Shown here piece after piece: positions 5,280 through 5,685 of a DNA stretch of 5,685 nt. Below the pieces are notes generated by a model. That model made no database searches. It worked only from the letters and a program-made list of their open reading frames with translations, and was not told the DNA's origin. Each line of letters opens with the position of its first letter. The stretch's first letter is position 1. A program made the position numbers and the translations under genes. Origin of the DNA: Porphyromonadaceae bacterium UBA2720 (lineage in GTDB: Bacteria; Bacteroidota; Bacteroidia; Bacteroidales; Muribaculaceae); NCBI GenBank assembly GCA_002353885.1, contig DEKO01000027.1, positions 13,258-18,942 of the forward strand, written 5' to 3'.

Positions 5280-5685
5280 ATGAAAAAACTCATCACAACA
5301 TGCCTGGCAGCCATGATGGTGCTGGTGGCCATGGCGCAGAACAACGATAGCACCGCCTTGACATCCACACAGTGGCAGCACGCGCTGGCTGTCATCGCAC
5401 AGTATGAGGCCCTCAACGGAGGCTATGGACAGAAGACCGAGACCTTCGAGGCCCAGGCACCGCAGGGCTACACCCTCGATGACTTGGATGCCACTTACCG
5501 CTCGCAGAGCCAGTGGGAGTCGGTCTACAGCCGCCTCAAGGCACTGGAGAACGATGGTGGCAACATGGCCCGCATCAAGCAGTTGGCCGGCAACCTGGCG
5601 CAGATGGTCGAGAAGGACATGAACAAGTTTCTCGTCGAGCATCCGTCCCAGCAAGCTGCCGTGGCACCGGTCGACACGGCGGGCC
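5280..5685 (+). CDS. Secreted or periplasmic protein, N-terminal part (runs off window)
   Basis: The frame opens with ATG at 5280 and stays open to the window edge, giving 135 residues. Residues 1-19 are a textbook Sec signal peptide: positively charged MKK, a hydrophobic core of about 14 residues, and an A-x-A site (AMA) before Gln20. Cys8 lies too early, before most of the hydrophobic stretch, to be a lipobox cysteine, so a lipoprotein is unlikely. The mature part begins QNNDS. Residues about 29-45 and 73-121 look helical and rich in Gln, Leu and Lys. An Ala/Pro/Val-rich stretch (126-135) may begin a linker. I recognise no family. The gene starts 65 bases after the actin-like gene on the same strand, consistent with an operon, although the hairpin between them could reduce its expression. 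The leader ATAACGAAAGA again lacks a Shine-Dalgarno motif. Function is unknown; export implies action beyond the inner membrane. Confidence 0.8.
   Translation, partial: MKKLITTCLAAMMVLVAMAQNNDSTALTSTQWQHALAVIAQYEALNGGYGQKTETFEAQAPQGYTLDDLDATYRSQSQWESVYSRLKALENDGGNMARIKQLAGNLAQMVEKDMNKFLVEHPSQQAAVAPVDTAG

Noticed and set aside
5280..5306. Lipoprotein signal (ITTC, Cys8)
   Set aside because: Only seven residues precede the cysteine and the hydrophobic core follows it. The AMA-Q site at residue 19 fits signal peptidase I much better.
5256..5654. 132-codon open frame on the minus strand
   Set aside because: It opposes the gene with the textbook signal peptide at 5280, and reads through the antisense of that signal peptide and the intergenic gap.
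1..5685. CRISPR array, tRNA, transposon ends or phage genes
   Set aside because: No regularly spaced direct repeats of CRISPR length, no tRNA-like cloverleaf, no transposase or integrase motifs and no terminal inverted repeats with target duplications were seen on either strand.

Overview
The window looks like chromosomal DNA from a Bacteroidales-type bacterium (Prevotella/Muribaculaceae-like). This is inferred from three things: moderately GC-rich coding DNA with very AT-rich leaders, start codons preceded by A/T-rich sequence rather than a Shine-Dalgarno motif, and intergenic palindromes and 7-bp degenerate repeats of a style I associate with that group. No rRNA, tRNA, CRISPR array, transposase or phage gene is visible.

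Layout, all on the + strand. Positions 1-129 are an upstream region with a duplicated AT-rich leader; no upstream gene can be assigned. Positions 130-1644 encode a 504-aa protein whose N-terminal two thirds follows the FtsZ/tubulin GTPase pattern loop by loop. Positions 1645-1770 are a gap holding a 16-bp perfect palindrome flanked by two different heptad-spaced repeats. Positions 1771-5214 encode a 1147-aa protein with a large unrecognised N-terminal half and a C-terminal actin/Hsp70-fold ATPase domain. Positions 5215-5279 contain a perfect 8-bp hairpin. From 5280 to the window end runs the start of a secreted or periplasmic protein with a clear signal peptide.

The main interest is the pairing of a tubulin-superfamily NTPase with an actin-superfamily NTPase in one apparent transcription unit, followed by an exported protein. 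Bacteria are known to pair these folds in FtsA-FtsZ, where the actin-like protein anchors the tubulin-like polymer to the membrane. Neither protein here is FtsA or FtsZ: the tubulin-like protein has no recognisable T7 catalytic loop, and the actin-like protein is far larger than FtsA. A reasonable hypothesis is a dedicated, poorly characterised cytoskeletal or membrane-remodelling system whose third product works across the inner membrane. The sequence does not show what the system does, and no defence-type effector (nuclease, protease, pore) is visible in the part shown.
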